This document shows positions 1 to 8,585 of a DNA stretch of 64,000 nt, piece by piece. Within the stretch, counting starts at the first letter, position 1. Every line of letters begins with the position of its first letter. This DNA is from Chitinophaga sp. YR573 (GTDB lineage Bacteria > Bacteroidota > Bacteroidia > Chitinophagales > Chitinophagaceae): NCBI RefSeq assembly GCF_900110995.1, contig NZ_FOJF01000001.1, positions 4,314,803 to 4,378,802 on the forward strand, given 5' to 3'. The notes beneath the pieces were generated by a model. The model was not told the DNA's origin and did not search any database. It saw nothing but the letters and a program-made list of their open reading frames with translations. A program made the position numbers and the translations under genes.

Positions 1-399
1 GGGGACAACAGCAGGCATCGAAATCCCTTTGGAAGATGGATTATCAGCAACTGAACGGCTTGCAGTTTGATTGGATCTGACTAATGCATGGTCATGCGAC
101 ATTGGGAAAAATTACTGGGTTAAGGGATCTCGCCAGCCAATATACAAATATGTTCAAAGTGCCCAGACTATTTTGTTTTTCCAAAATAGTTAAAACATCC
201 TTAAATTTATTGTCTACTAATTGAGTAGACTTTGTATATTTGCAACTCTGTAATGAAATCAGCATGTGACCAGCATATTGTAAATAGAAAACCATAATTA
301 TAAAATAATCCATCAGTACTTCTGCCACCAACTTTAGTATGGGAAATACATCTGTATTGCCCAGGGGGATTCCTTGTTTATTTATTAAACCAACTTAGA
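1..399. other. Window edge and leader of the first SusC gene
   Basis: No assignable gene. Two frames stay open from the left edge, one to a TGA at 78-80 and one to a TGA at about 69, so the tail of an upstream gene may be present, but 25 codons are too few to choose a frame or family. The rest is an untranslated leader carrying a promoter-like box and a palindrome (listed separately). Confidence 0.5.
212..242 (+). promoter_or_regulatory. Putative promoter with palindromic operator upstream of susC
   Basis: GTCTACT at 212-218 and AGTAGAC at 224-230 form a perfect 7-bp inverted repeat around a 5-nt centre. It lies immediately before TATATTTG (235-242), an exact match to the Bacteroidota -7 box TAnnTTTG. 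A palindrome in the promoter spacer is the usual place for a repressor site. A start near 248 would give a leader of about 150 nt for the SusC gene at 400. This is inference from sequence pattern. Confidence 0.5.
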
Positions 400-3300
400 A
401 TGCAGAAACATGGAAGGCGTGTAAGGGATCTTCGTGCGCCGTACTTATTCATCATTTGTTTGCTTGTATCTGCCTGTTTGTATGCGCAGGATGTAAACAT
501 TAAAAAAGGAAAAGTAACCGATGATAAAGGGCAGGCTTTACCCGGTGTGAGTGTACAGATCAAAGGAACATCAAAAGGTACTTCTACCGCAGCAGATGGC
601 AGCTTTCAGATAGCCGTCCCCGATAAAGATGCTGTGCTGGTATTTTCCTATGTAGGATACGATAAGCAGGAGTTGCCTGCCGGTAGTAAAAACTTACAGG
701 TACAGCTGGGATCATCTCAAAGTGCTTTAAATGAAGTGGTGGTAGTTGGTTATGGAACACAAAAGAAAGGAGATATCCTGGGTGCGGTGACTACGCTTGA
801 TGCAACACATCTGATAGAGAAACCGCTGGGCAGGGTAGAGCAGGCGCTGATAGGACAAATGCCCGGTGTGCAGGTAAGACAACAAACAGGGATGCCCGGA
901 CAGGGCCTCAGTATACTGGTGCGTGGTTCCGGATCCATTACCGCAGGAACAGAGCCTTTATATGTAATAGATGGTTTCCCGCTGGACGTAGCTACCGCAA
1001 ATGGAAGTGGTGGATTTAACAACAACCCATTGAACAGTATCAGTCCGAATGATATTGAAAGTGTACAGGTATTGAAAGATGCTGCGGCTGGTGCTATTTA
1101 CGGTTCCCGTGCAGCCAATGGCGTTGTGATCATTACAACAAAAAGAGGAAAGGCAGGTAACGTAAAAGTAAGTCTGAATGCAACCACTGGTATCAGTAAA
1201 GTGGCAAAGAAATTAGATATCCTGAGTGCTGATGAATGGACGAAAATGGCGACAGAAATGGCCAATACCAACTGGGTAAACTCCGGTAGCGGAAGAACTG
1301 CAGATCAGACAAATGATCAGCGCAGGGCTATTCTTGGACTGGCGAGCGGTGTATACAATACTTCTTATATGGCAGATGAAAGGTGGTCATTACCAGGCCA
1401 TCCCGGTTTGCAGTATCTGGACTGGCAGGATGAAATTTTCAGAACGGCTCCTTTCCAGAATTATGAGATTTCTGCCAGTGGCGGATCAGAAACTGTACAT
1501 TACTTTTTCTCCGGTAATTATCTGGATCAGACAGGTACAGTACTCAACTCTCAGTATAAAAACTACGGAGCCCGTGCTAATATAGAAGCGATTGCCAGTA
1601 AGAAACTGAAATTCGGTATTAATATAGCTCCCAGTTATACAGTGAATAATGCACCCGATGCAGAAGGAAAGGATAACCAGATCATGAAGGCAGTGACAAT
1701 GTCTCCGGTAGTGGAATCCAGTGCAGGTGTATTAACAGGCGCCGGGAACTACCCGACTTATACATGGAGTAGTGCAAGACTGATCAGCCCTGTAGCTTAT
1801 CTGAACAATTCCATCAGTAGAATAAAAGGTACCCGCATATTAAACTCTGTTTATGCAGAATACCAGGTAATCCCTGGTCTCTTTCTGAAATCTACTGTTA
1901 ATTATGACGAAGCTAATCAGACTGCCAAAAGGTATGTACCGGATTATGTAGCTGTAGGTGCTGCTACGGAAAGGATTACCAATCCCGGTAAAAATGCTTC
2001 CGGCTCATACAGTGGTTTCAAGAAACAGAATTTTGTGAATGAGAACACATTAAACTATAGCAAAACGATTGCTGCTAATCATAACATTTCTGCCGTAGCA
2101 GGGGTATCTTATAATGCGGTGCATTATGAAACATTTACCATCAATACAGCAGGTGGTTTTGCCAACAATATCATCAATACACTGAACAATGCGATTCCTA
2201 ATTCAGCTGGTGTGACGGTTACCGGTAATACGACTGAAAGCAATAACACTTTGTTCTCTTACTACGGCCGTGTGCAGTACGACTTTAAAAATAAATACCT
2301 GGTATCTGCCAGTATAAGAAGGGATGCTTCTTCTAAATTCGGAGAAGATAACCGCTGGGGTACTTTCCCTTCCGCATCTGTAGGATGGCGTATTTCCCAG
2401 GAGCCATTCTTAAAACAGGTACACTTTATTGATGACCTTAAACTGAGATTGAGCTGGGGTAAATCCGGTAATAATAATATCGGTGATTATAACTCTATCC
2501 CTTTATTATCCAGTTCTAACTATAGCTTTGGTGGTAATACAGCTACCGTTGCCAACGGACAGGTAGTAGCCGGTTTGGCTAATCCTGCTTTGCGCTGGGA
2601 AACTTCTAATACTTACAATGCAGGTTTTGATGCAAGTGTATTACACAACAGGGTGAATGTAACTTTCGATGTGTACAGGAAAAAGAACACAGACCTGTTA
2701 CTGAATCTTCCCATACTGTCCGCCAGTGGTTTTAGTACCAGCTTACAGAACATCGGTTCTGTAGAGAACAAGGGACTTGAACTGGGGATTAATACAGTGA
2801 CTATCCGTACTAAAGACTTCCAGTGGAATACCAACTTTAATATTGCTTTTAACAGTAACAAGGTATTATCTCTTGGAGAAAGTGATGCACCTATTTACAT
2901 TCCTTCAGCTTACAGTGGCAGCAATCCTCCATATATTTTACAGAAAGGATTACCGATGTTCAGTTATTATGTAACAAAGACACAGGGGATCTTAACCGCA
3001 GCTGATATGGCAGATCCTACCGTAGCAAAACTGGCCAAGGAAACAGTAGGGGATGCTAAATATTATGATGCTAAAAAAGATGGTGTGATCAATGCGGATG
3101 ACCGTGTGGTATATGGTCAGCCAACACCTAAATATACCTGGGGGTTCACTAACAATTTCAGGTACAAAGATTTTGATCTCGGTGTGCAGGTGTATGGACA
3201 GCATGGCGGTTCTATCCTGTCTTACTTTGGAAGGGCGATAGATTTCTCCGGTAGTACTACTGCGAATGTATTAGGTGTATGGCGCGACAGATGGACTCCT

Positions 3301-3639
3301 GCGAATCAGAACTACAATGCTCCACGTGGTAAATTTGCTTCTACTTATACGGTTCCTTATGTTACTTCCGATTGGGTATATTCTACCGACTTCTGGAGAA
3401 TACAGAACATCACATTAGGATACAATCTGAAAGGACTGATCAAAACAAAAACGATCGGTGCTGCAAGAGCGTCTATTTCATTACAGAACTGGTTTAGCGG
3501 AGATAAATACAAAGGTGGTGTGAATCCTGAAGCACAGAATACCAATAACAGCGGTAACAGCAGTTATGCTTTGCCCGGTGATTATGGTGCCATGCCTTTG
3601 AGTAAAACTGTGGCTTTGGGCGTAAACTTTACCTTCTAA
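400..3639 (+). CDS. SusC/RagA-family TonB-dependent outer-membrane transporter
   Basis: A 1079-residue TonB-linked outer-membrane channel that would import a glycan or peptide captured by the SusD-like lipoprotein encoded 17 bp downstream. Residues 1-30 are a signal peptide ending in CLYAQ. A carboxypeptidase-regulatory-like domain follows (about 36-110, with LPGVSVQIKGTSKGTST). The plug begins at NEVVVVGYGTQ (about 113), and a long beta-barrel runs to the C-terminal phenylalanine. There is no N-terminal STN signalling domain and no sigma/FecR pair next to it, unlike the other three SusC genes in the window, so it is probably controlled from its own promoter region rather than by transenvelope sigma signalling. 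The substrate cannot be read from the sequence. Confidence 0.95.
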   Translation: MQKHGRRVRDLRAPYLFIICLLVSACLYAQDVNIKKGKVTDDKGQALPGVSVQIKGTSKGTSTAADGSFQIAVPDKDAVLVFSYVGYDKQELPAGSKNLQVQLGSSQSALNEVVVVGYGTQKKGDILGAVTTLDATHLIEKPLGRVEQALIGQMPGVQVRQQTGMPGQGLSILVRGSGSITAGTEPLYVIDGFPLDVATANGSGGFNNNPLNSISPNDIESVQVLKDAAAGAIYGSRAANGVVIITTKRGKAGNVKVSLNATTGISKVAKKLDILSADEWTKMATEMANTNWVNSGSGRTADQTNDQRRAILGLASGVYNTSYMADERWSLPGHPGLQYLDWQDEIFRTAPFQNYEISASGGSETVHYFFSGNYLDQTGTVLNSQYKNYGARANIEAIASKKLKFGINIAPSYTVNNAPDAEGKDNQIMKAVTMSPVVESSAGVLTGAGNYPTYTWSSARLISPVAYLNNSISRIKGTRILNSVYAEYQVIPGLFLKSTVNYDEANQTAKRYVPDYVAVGAATERITNPGKNASGSYSGFKKQNFVNENTLNYSKTIAANHNISAVAGVSYNAVHYETFTINTAGGFANNIINTLNNAIPNSAGVTVTGNTTESNNTLFSYYGRVQYDFKNKYLVSASIRRDASSKFGEDNRWGTFPSASVGWRISQEPFLKQVHFIDDLKLRLSWGKSGNNNIGDYNSIPLLSSSNYSFGGNTATVANGQVVAGLANPALRWETSNTYNAGFDASVLHNRVNVTFDVYRKKNTDLLLNLPILSASGFSTSLQNIGSVENKGLELGINTVTIRTKDFQWNTNFNIAFNSNKVLSLGESDAPIYIPSAYSGSNPPYILQKGLPMFSYYVTKTQGILTAADMADPTVAKLAKETVGDAKYYDAKKDGVINADDRVVYGQPTPKYTWGFTNNFRYKDFDLGVQVYGQHGGSILSYFGRAIDFSGSTTANVLGVWRDRWTPANQNYNAPRGKFASTYTVPYVTSDWVYSTDFWRIQNITLGYNLKGLIKTKTIGAARASISLQNWFSGDKYKGGVNPEAQNTNNSGNSSYALPGDYGAMPLSKTVALGVNFTF

Positions 3640-3656
3640 TTTTAAAGTATCATTCG

Positions 3657-5117
3657 ATGAAATATATATTACTACTTTTTGCGGCAGCTGTATTCAGCAG
3701 TTGTACCAAACAGCTGGATCAGAATCCTGTATCAAATACAACTACAGATAACTTTTATACCAATAGCAACGATTTTCTGCAAGCTATTAATGGCGTGTAT
3801 AGCAAACTGAGAGATTACCCCAGTCAGTCTTTATGGCTGAGTGAAATGCGCAGTGATGACATTGCTGCGGTATCTGATGGTAACCGCGACTGGCAGAATA
3901 TCAACGATTTTTCTCCCAACATCACCACTACCGGTTTCATTGTAAGTTCCTGGAGTAATAACTTCAACGGTATCTTCAATGCAAACTCTGTACTGGATGC
4001 ATTAGCCAGCAAAGGCAGTGTTCTGACAGATTCCCTGCGTACAAGGATCACTGCCGAAGCACGTTATCTGCGTGCTTTTTATTACTTCCAGTCGTTACGC
4101 TTATATGGGCAATTACCTATTATAGATAAAGCATTAACGGCAACAGAAGTGGCAACTGTACCCAGGAGTTCTGTAGAAGATGTCTACACCTTTATTATCG
4201 CAGACCTGGAATATGCGGCGGCTAATCTGCCTGCTACTTACACTGGTGCGGATGTTGGTCGTGCTACTTCTTATGCTGCAAAAGGTATCCTTGGGCTGGT
4301 ATATCTCACGCGTTCCGGCGCTACATACGGTGTAAAAGGACCGGGGCTCAACAGTAATGAATATGATAAAGCGCTGGCATTATTTAATGAGATCATCAAC
4401 AGTGGTAATTATCAATTCTTATCTGATTATGCTTCCATCTTTTCTTATACCAATGAGAATAATAAGGAAGTAATTTTTGATGTTCAGTTCATGAGTAGTT
4501 CTAACGGAGCTGGCTTTCCCAGTTTCTTAGTGCCGGTAGCTTACTGGACGGGTCAGGGAATTTCCAATGCTTATGGGAATGGTTATGGCGCGAGTAACTT
4601 TAACATCTCAAAGAACCTGCTTGCCTCTTATGATGCAACAGACATCCGTAAAGCATTTAATATCCAGTTGAGTTATTCAGCTCCTTTCGTAAAGAAATAT
4701 ATCGACTATTCTAAAAGAGGCACAAGCGGTACCGACTGGCCAATCAATTATATCGTGTTACGGTATACAGATGTATTGTTGATGAAAGCAGAATGTATTT
4801 TACATGGTGTTGGTACACATAGTGATGCAGTAGATATCGTGAACCAGGTGCGTAACAGGGCCGGTTTAACTCCGGTAGCAGATGTTACACTGGAAAGCCT
4901 GTTCGAAGAACGCAGAAAGGAATTTTTAGGAGAGGGCTTGCGTTGGAACGACCTGGTTCGTTCCGGTAATGCAATAACTATTATGAACAACTGGATAGCC
5001 GGTGATGGTATTACTACCATCAGCACAGTAGTTCCTGATTACGTCATCTATCCTGTCCCTGCTGTAGAGATCTCAGCGAAGGCGGGGTTGTATATACAGA
5101 ATCCGGGTTATTATTAG
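3657..5117 (+). CDS. SusD/RagB-family nutrient-binding lipoprotein
   Basis: A 486-residue surface lipoprotein that caps the SusC barrel encoded just upstream. The lipobox FSSC gives a lipidated Cys near residue 16, followed by the common SusD start pattern (KQLDQNPVSNTTTDNFY). The tetratricopeptide-like helical core contains RITAEARYLRAFYYFQSLRLYG, typed here only in part as LRAFYYF. The C-terminal part has the family hallmarks VLLMKAE, VRNRAGL and ERRKEFLGEGLRWNDLVR. It belongs to the classical SusD_RagB type, not the SusD_2 type seen at 12.2 and 25.5 kb. It forms a two-gene unit with the SusC gene, ended by the hairpin at 5125. Confidence 0.95.
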   Translation: MKYILLLFAAAVFSSCTKQLDQNPVSNTTTDNFYTNSNDFLQAINGVYSKLRDYPSQSLWLSEMRSDDIAAVSDGNRDWQNINDFSPNITTTGFIVSSWSNNFNGIFNANSVLDALASKGSVLTDSLRTRITAEARYLRAFYYFQSLRLYGQLPIIDKALTATEVATVPRSSVEDVYTFIIADLEYAAANLPATYTGADVGRATSYAAKGILGLVYLTRSGATYGVKGPGLNSNEYDKALALFNEIINSGNYQFLSDYASIFSYTNENNKEVIFDVQFMSSSNGAGFPSFLVPVAYWTGQGISNAYGNGYGASNFNISKNLLASYDATDIRKAFNIQLSYSAPFVKKYIDYSKRGTSGTDWPINYIVLRYTDVLLMKAECILHGVGTHSDAVDIVNQVRNRAGLTPVADVTLESLFEERRKEFLGEGLRWNDLVRSGNAITIMNNWIAGDGITTISTVVPDYVIYPVPAVEISAKAGLYIQNPGYY

Positions 5118-5124
5118 ACAAAGC

Positions 5125-5156
5125 AACAGAGCCGGGGAATCTCCGGCTTTGTTATT
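5125..5156. terminator. Bidirectional terminator between convergent genes
   Basis: AACAGAGCCGG pairs with CCGGCTTTGTT across a short loop and is followed by a T-rich stretch. It lies between the end of the SusD gene and the end of the minus-strand DUF4126-like gene, so it can serve both. Confidence 0.7.
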
Positions 5157-5568
5157 TCTTTTCCAGCAACAGGCTGCCTATGCAAATCATAGCTACATCT
5201 TCTACTAATCCGGCTACGGGATCTGGGCTGCCTGTTCTTTTACCGAACTGTTTTCTTGCATAGTAGGTGATATAGGCGCCGGTAACAGCTGCTGCTGCGC
5301 CTATTAAGGCACCTAACCAGGGACTTCTGTGTCTGCGGTGGCTTACTACTGCTCCTGTAATGGCACCGGAAATACTGCGGCCTATTAGCCCTTCTTTTGA
5401 GATACGGTCACCAATACCGGGTAATTTATCAACATACAGTTCCCCGGCAGCCATCAACGTAAATACCTTGTTATTGGGGAATAGCAGAGCTGGTGTAAGT
5501 GCTGCCCTTGCACCAGCAATGGCGCTTACACCGGCAATGATGGCTAAGTCTTTCTGGGAGTCTGTCAT
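5152..5568 (-). CDS. DUF4126-like small membrane protein
   Basis: A protein of 138 residues counted from the internal ATG at 5568. The upstream ATG at 5598 would overlap the neighbouring gene, and the sequence from MTDSQKDLAIIAGVSAIAG fits the start of this family better. Several small-residue-rich hydrophobic stretches (IAGVSAIAGARAALTPALL, SGAITGAVV, LGALIGAAAAVTGAY) suggest a multi-pass inner-membrane protein, and VEDVAMICIGSLLL near the C-terminus is typical of DUF4126-domain proteins. The function of the family is unknown. It lies 26 bp downstream of the CPBP gene on the same strand, so the two are probably co-transcribed. Confidence 0.6.
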   Translation of the reverse strand: MTDSQKDLAIIAGVSAIAGARAALTPALLFPNNKVFTLMAAGELYVDKLPGIGDRISKEGLIGRSISGAITGAVVSHRRHRSPWLGALIGAAAAVTGAYITYYARKQFGKRTGSPDPVAGLVEDVAMICIGSLLLEKK

Positions 5569-5594
5569 TTTTGTGCAGTTTATGCAGATAAGAC

Positions 5595-6470
5595 TCACAA
5601 AATCGTACCAGTTTTGTTTAATTCTCCGCGCCGGCTCCAGAAATAAATAGCTAATATGGAAGTTATCACTGGTAGTACCACACCAAACTCGTCATAGAAA
5701 TACTTTGTCTTACCGGTATCAACAGTTAATGGTGTAAAGAAGCCCTGGATGAAGAGGTTATGACTGGCATGTAATAATACACCTGTCCACAGGCTCCCTG
5801 ATTTCAGACGGAACCAGGTAAATATAAAACTTGAACTCACCACCATCACTGCAAAACAACTCAGTCCATACCATGCAGGAGTGCCGCTGTTATAATCCGC
5901 AAAAAGAAGGATGGGGACATGCCACAGGGCCCAGATAAAACCTGTAATCAGTGATGTTTGGGTATAACCGGTGATCTTATATAATTCAGGCACCAGAAAT
6001 CCCCTCCATCCTATTTCTTCACCTGTAGCATTAGCCATACTTTTTGTAATCGCAAAAAGGCCATAAAGGACGAAATAGAGCAGGATGACCACAGGGCCAG
6101 GTAACTGTTCTGCCCCAAATGATTCGGCAATTTTTTTAACAAACTCTTTATCATAAAATCCACCCCAGCCTGTCAGCCACATGATAAGGTATGCAAGAGC
6201 CGTATACAGGAGGGGAGTGAGGTAACTCCATAACTGGTATCTGGGATTTCCCCATTTCCAGGCCAGATCTGATATTTTTCTTTTTAAGAGGAGAGAAGTG
6301 ATAAATGTGGAAAGAGCAGGACACCACATTAGTCCTGTCACAAATAATCCTCTTCCGCCACCTATTTTACCGGTATGAATGATCGCTGCATAAAATATAG
6401 AACTGATAGCGAAGGTAAAAAACAGGAACAGCAAGATAGCTTTACGGGTCTGGTTAACGGGTTGATTCAT
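5595..6470 (-). CDS. CPBP-family intramembrane metalloprotease (Abi-like)
   Basis: A 291-residue multi-pass membrane protein of the CPBP (Rce1-like) family of intramembrane glutamic-type proteases. The diagnostic motifs are present: EEIGWRGFLVPEL (the EExxxR element), FIWALWHVPIL (the FxxxxxxH-type element) and HASHNLF near the end. The start is placed at the ATG at 6470 (MNQPVNQTRKAILLF) rather than at 6494, because the first eight residues of the longer form add nothing recognisable. About eight hydrophobic segments are visible. Bacterial members have been linked to prenyl-protein-like processing, bacteriocin maturation or immunity, but the substrate here is unknown. Confidence 0.85.
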   Translation of the reverse strand: MNQPVNQTRKAILLFLFFTFAISSIFYAAIIHTGKIGGGRGLFVTGLMWCPALSTFITSLLLKRKISDLAWKWGNPRYQLWSYLTPLLYTALAYLIMWLTGWGGFYDKEFVKKIAESFGAEQLPGPVVILLYFVLYGLFAITKSMANATGEEIGWRGFLVPELYKITGYTQTSLITGFIWALWHVPILLFADYNSGTPAWYGLSCFAVMVVSSSFIFTWFRLKSGSLWTGVLLHASHNLFIQGFFTPLTVDTGKTKYFYDEFGVVLPVITSILAIYFWSRRGELNKTGTIL

Positions 6471-6729
6471 GGCAATGAAATTTAGTAAAAACAAGATATG
6501 AAAATTACTATATTTATCGCATGCAGACCGAATACAAAGCTATTAATATACAAGAAACACTAAAACAACAGATTATCACCGGTAGGAAATTCCTGTAAAT
6601 AAATAAAACTGTCTGGAGGAGAGCAATAACAGACCAGATTAGGCAGTACTGAATTTTCCTCTTTTTTTTCCCGATATTTGACTCAGATAGCCGGTACAAC
6701 AAAATTTTCCCTCCCGTTTATGAAAGAAC

Positions 6730-7302
6730 ATGGACAATACATTATTGGATAAAGTGATTGCAGGTGATGAAAGGGCTTTCCGGGTGCTGTTTGATACACA
6801 CCGCGATAAGCTTTATGCGTATATGCTACGCTTATCCAATGAACGTACAGTAGCAGAAGATATCGTACAGGAAGTCTTTTTGAAAATATGGATAGGGAGG
6901 GAGCAACTGGCAGGTATCAGAAACTTTGATGCCTACCTGTTCACTATCGCCAGAAATCATGCTTTTAACCTCTCCAAACAGATTGTCTATCGTAAAGCGT
7001 TACTATTTCAGATTACTTCAGCACAGCCCCAATCCGATGAATGCACCGAAAAGGATGTGGATTTCAAGAACTTACAATCATTATTAGCCAGGGAGTTAGG
7101 CAAACTCCCTCCACAGCAAAAGAAGATTTTTACACTCAGTCGTTTCGAAGGGCTTTCCAATGAGGATATCGCCCGTCAACAATCGATTTCAATAGGGACA
7201 GTCAAAAAACACCTCAGTCTGGCTACACAGACTTTAAAAGCCGCCTTAAAGGATAAAGCGGACATTGTTATGATCGTAGGCATTATCGTAAAGTTTTTTT
7301 AA
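6730..7302 (+). CDS. ECF-type RNA polymerase sigma factor
   Basis: A 190-residue sigma-70 family factor of the extracytoplasmic-function type common in Bacteroidota. Region 2 is at about residues 10-80 (YMLRLSNERTVAEDIVQEVF, with the core-binding VQEVFLKIW element). Region 4 is at about 115-165 (LPPQQKKIFTLSRFEGLS followed by the helix-turn-helix IARQQSISIGTVKKHL). The last residues (IVMIVGIIVKFF) are hydrophobic, a feature shared with two other sigma factors in the window. It is followed 44 bp later by a FecR-type anti-sigma gene and then by SusC and SusD, the standard order for transenvelope regulation in which substrate binding at SusC releases this factor. Confidence 0.93.
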   Translation: MDNTLLDKVIAGDERAFRVLFDTHRDKLYAYMLRLSNERTVAEDIVQEVFLKIWIGREQLAGIRNFDAYLFTIARNHAFNLSKQIVYRKALLFQITSAQPQSDECTEKDVDFKNLQSLLARELGKLPPQQKKIFTLSRFEGLSNEDIARQQSISIGTVKKHLSLATQTLKAALKDKADIVMIVGIIVKFF

Positions 7303-7346
7303 ATCCGACTACTCCTTTTCTCTTAGCAGTTTGTCATAATAGTAGA

Positions 7347-8474
7347 ATGTCACTAAAAACGCTTCTCGAAAAGCATTTTAACGGAACCGCAACACCCGAA
7401 GAAATTACGGAGTTGCAGGAATTACTTGCAAAGTCAGCAAATGATGCTGACCTGGACGCGTCATTGAAAGGACTCTGGGATGATTTCACCCCTGATACCG
7501 CCCTGTCGGATAAAAAGGCAGATGAAATCTTTGCTGCTATCACCGAACACAGACAAAGACGTATCTGGTGGCCGGCAGCAGCTGTTATCATTATACTTTT
7601 AATGGGCGGTGGCGCTAAACTGATCTTCCGTAAATCTGTAGATATTCATGTCACGGTAGCTTTTAAAAACGATGTGGCACCAGGTGGTAATCACGCCATC
7701 CTTACCCTGGCCGATGGTAAGCAGATCAGCCTGGACAGCGCCGGAAACGGAGCACTGGGGAAACAGGGGGCAACCACGATATTGAAATTAAACAACGGGC
7801 AACTTGCCTACCAGGCAAAAGGTATTATCCCGCAGCAGGTATCATATAATAAAATTACTACACCAAGGGGGGGACAATTTCAGATCGTATTACCGGATGG
7901 GACCAAAGTATGGATGAACGCAGCTTCTTCCCTGCGCTTCCCTACCGCATTCTCAGGAAACGACCGCCAGGTGGAACTCACCGGCGAAGCCTATTTCGAA
8001 GTAGCAAAGGACAAAACTAAACCGTTTATCGTCAGCGTAAACAGGATGAAAGTAGAGGTGCTGGGCACCCACTTTAATGTAATGAGCTATCCGGATGAAA
8101 AGAGCATTCAGACAACCTTACTGGAAGGTGCCGTAAACGTATCCGGAGACGGACATTCCCAAAAACTCCAGCCTGGACAACAGGCGGAATTATCAACCAA
8201 TGGTAATCTGCAGTTAGTACCAGACCCCGATATAGAAAGCGCACTCGCATGGAAAAATGGCTATTTCCAGTTTAATAAAGCCGATCTGCAAAGTGTAATG
8301 CGCCAGCTGTCACGCTGGTATGATATTGAAGTAGTGTATAAAGATCAGGTACCTGATTTCATGTTTGTAGGACAGTTAGATAAGAAAGCTAATCTGTCAG
8401 TAATCCTGAAGATACTGGAGCGCAGTCAGGTACATTTTACCGTAGATGGTAGAAAGATCACAGTAAAAGAATAA
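7347..8474 (+). CDS. FecR-family anti-sigma factor
   Basis: A 375-residue inner-membrane regulator expected to hold the sigma factor encoded just upstream. Residues 1-70 form the short cytoplasmic anti-sigma segment, 73-92 (IWWPAAAVIIILLMGGG) are one transmembrane helix, and the periplasmic part contains the FecR core (TPRGGQFQIVLPDGTKVWMN, LTGEAYFEVAKD, VLGTHFNV) near residues 170-260. The C-terminal DUF4974-type domain (FQFNKADLQSVMRQLSRWYD) is the part thought to contact the STN domain of the SusC protein, and the next gene does encode an STN-bearing SusC. Confidence 0.93.
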   Translation: MSLKTLLEKHFNGTATPEEITELQELLAKSANDADLDASLKGLWDDFTPDTALSDKKADEIFAAITEHRQRRIWWPAAAVIIILLMGGGAKLIFRKSVDIHVTVAFKNDVAPGGNHAILTLADGKQISLDSAGNGALGKQGATTILKLNNGQLAYQAKGIIPQQVSYNKITTPRGGQFQIVLPDGTKVWMNAASSLRFPTAFSGNDRQVELTGEAYFEVAKDKTKPFIVSVNRMKVEVLGTHFNVMSYPDEKSIQTTLLEGAVNVSGDGHSQKLQPGQQAELSTNGNLQLVPDPDIESALAWKNGYFQFNKADLQSVMRQLSRWYDIEVVYKDQVPDFMFVGQLDKKANLSVILKILERSQVHFTVDGRKITVKE

Positions 8475-8585
8475 ACCAAAATCTGACAATACATGAACAA
8501 AATCTACTTAACAGGTTAAGTCCCCTTACTTATACCTATCAACACCACAATGAAGACAATTTATTAACCAAAAACTCATCAAGGT

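Noticed and set aside
92..331. 79-codon minus-strand frame before the first SusC gene
   Set aside because: It overlaps the candidate promoter and palindrome and lacks any domain pattern.
6514..6702. 62-codon minus-strand frame with hydrophobic stretches
   Set aside because: It lies in the promoter region of the sigma gene, is rich in Cys and Ile from AT-rich sequence, and has no family signature.
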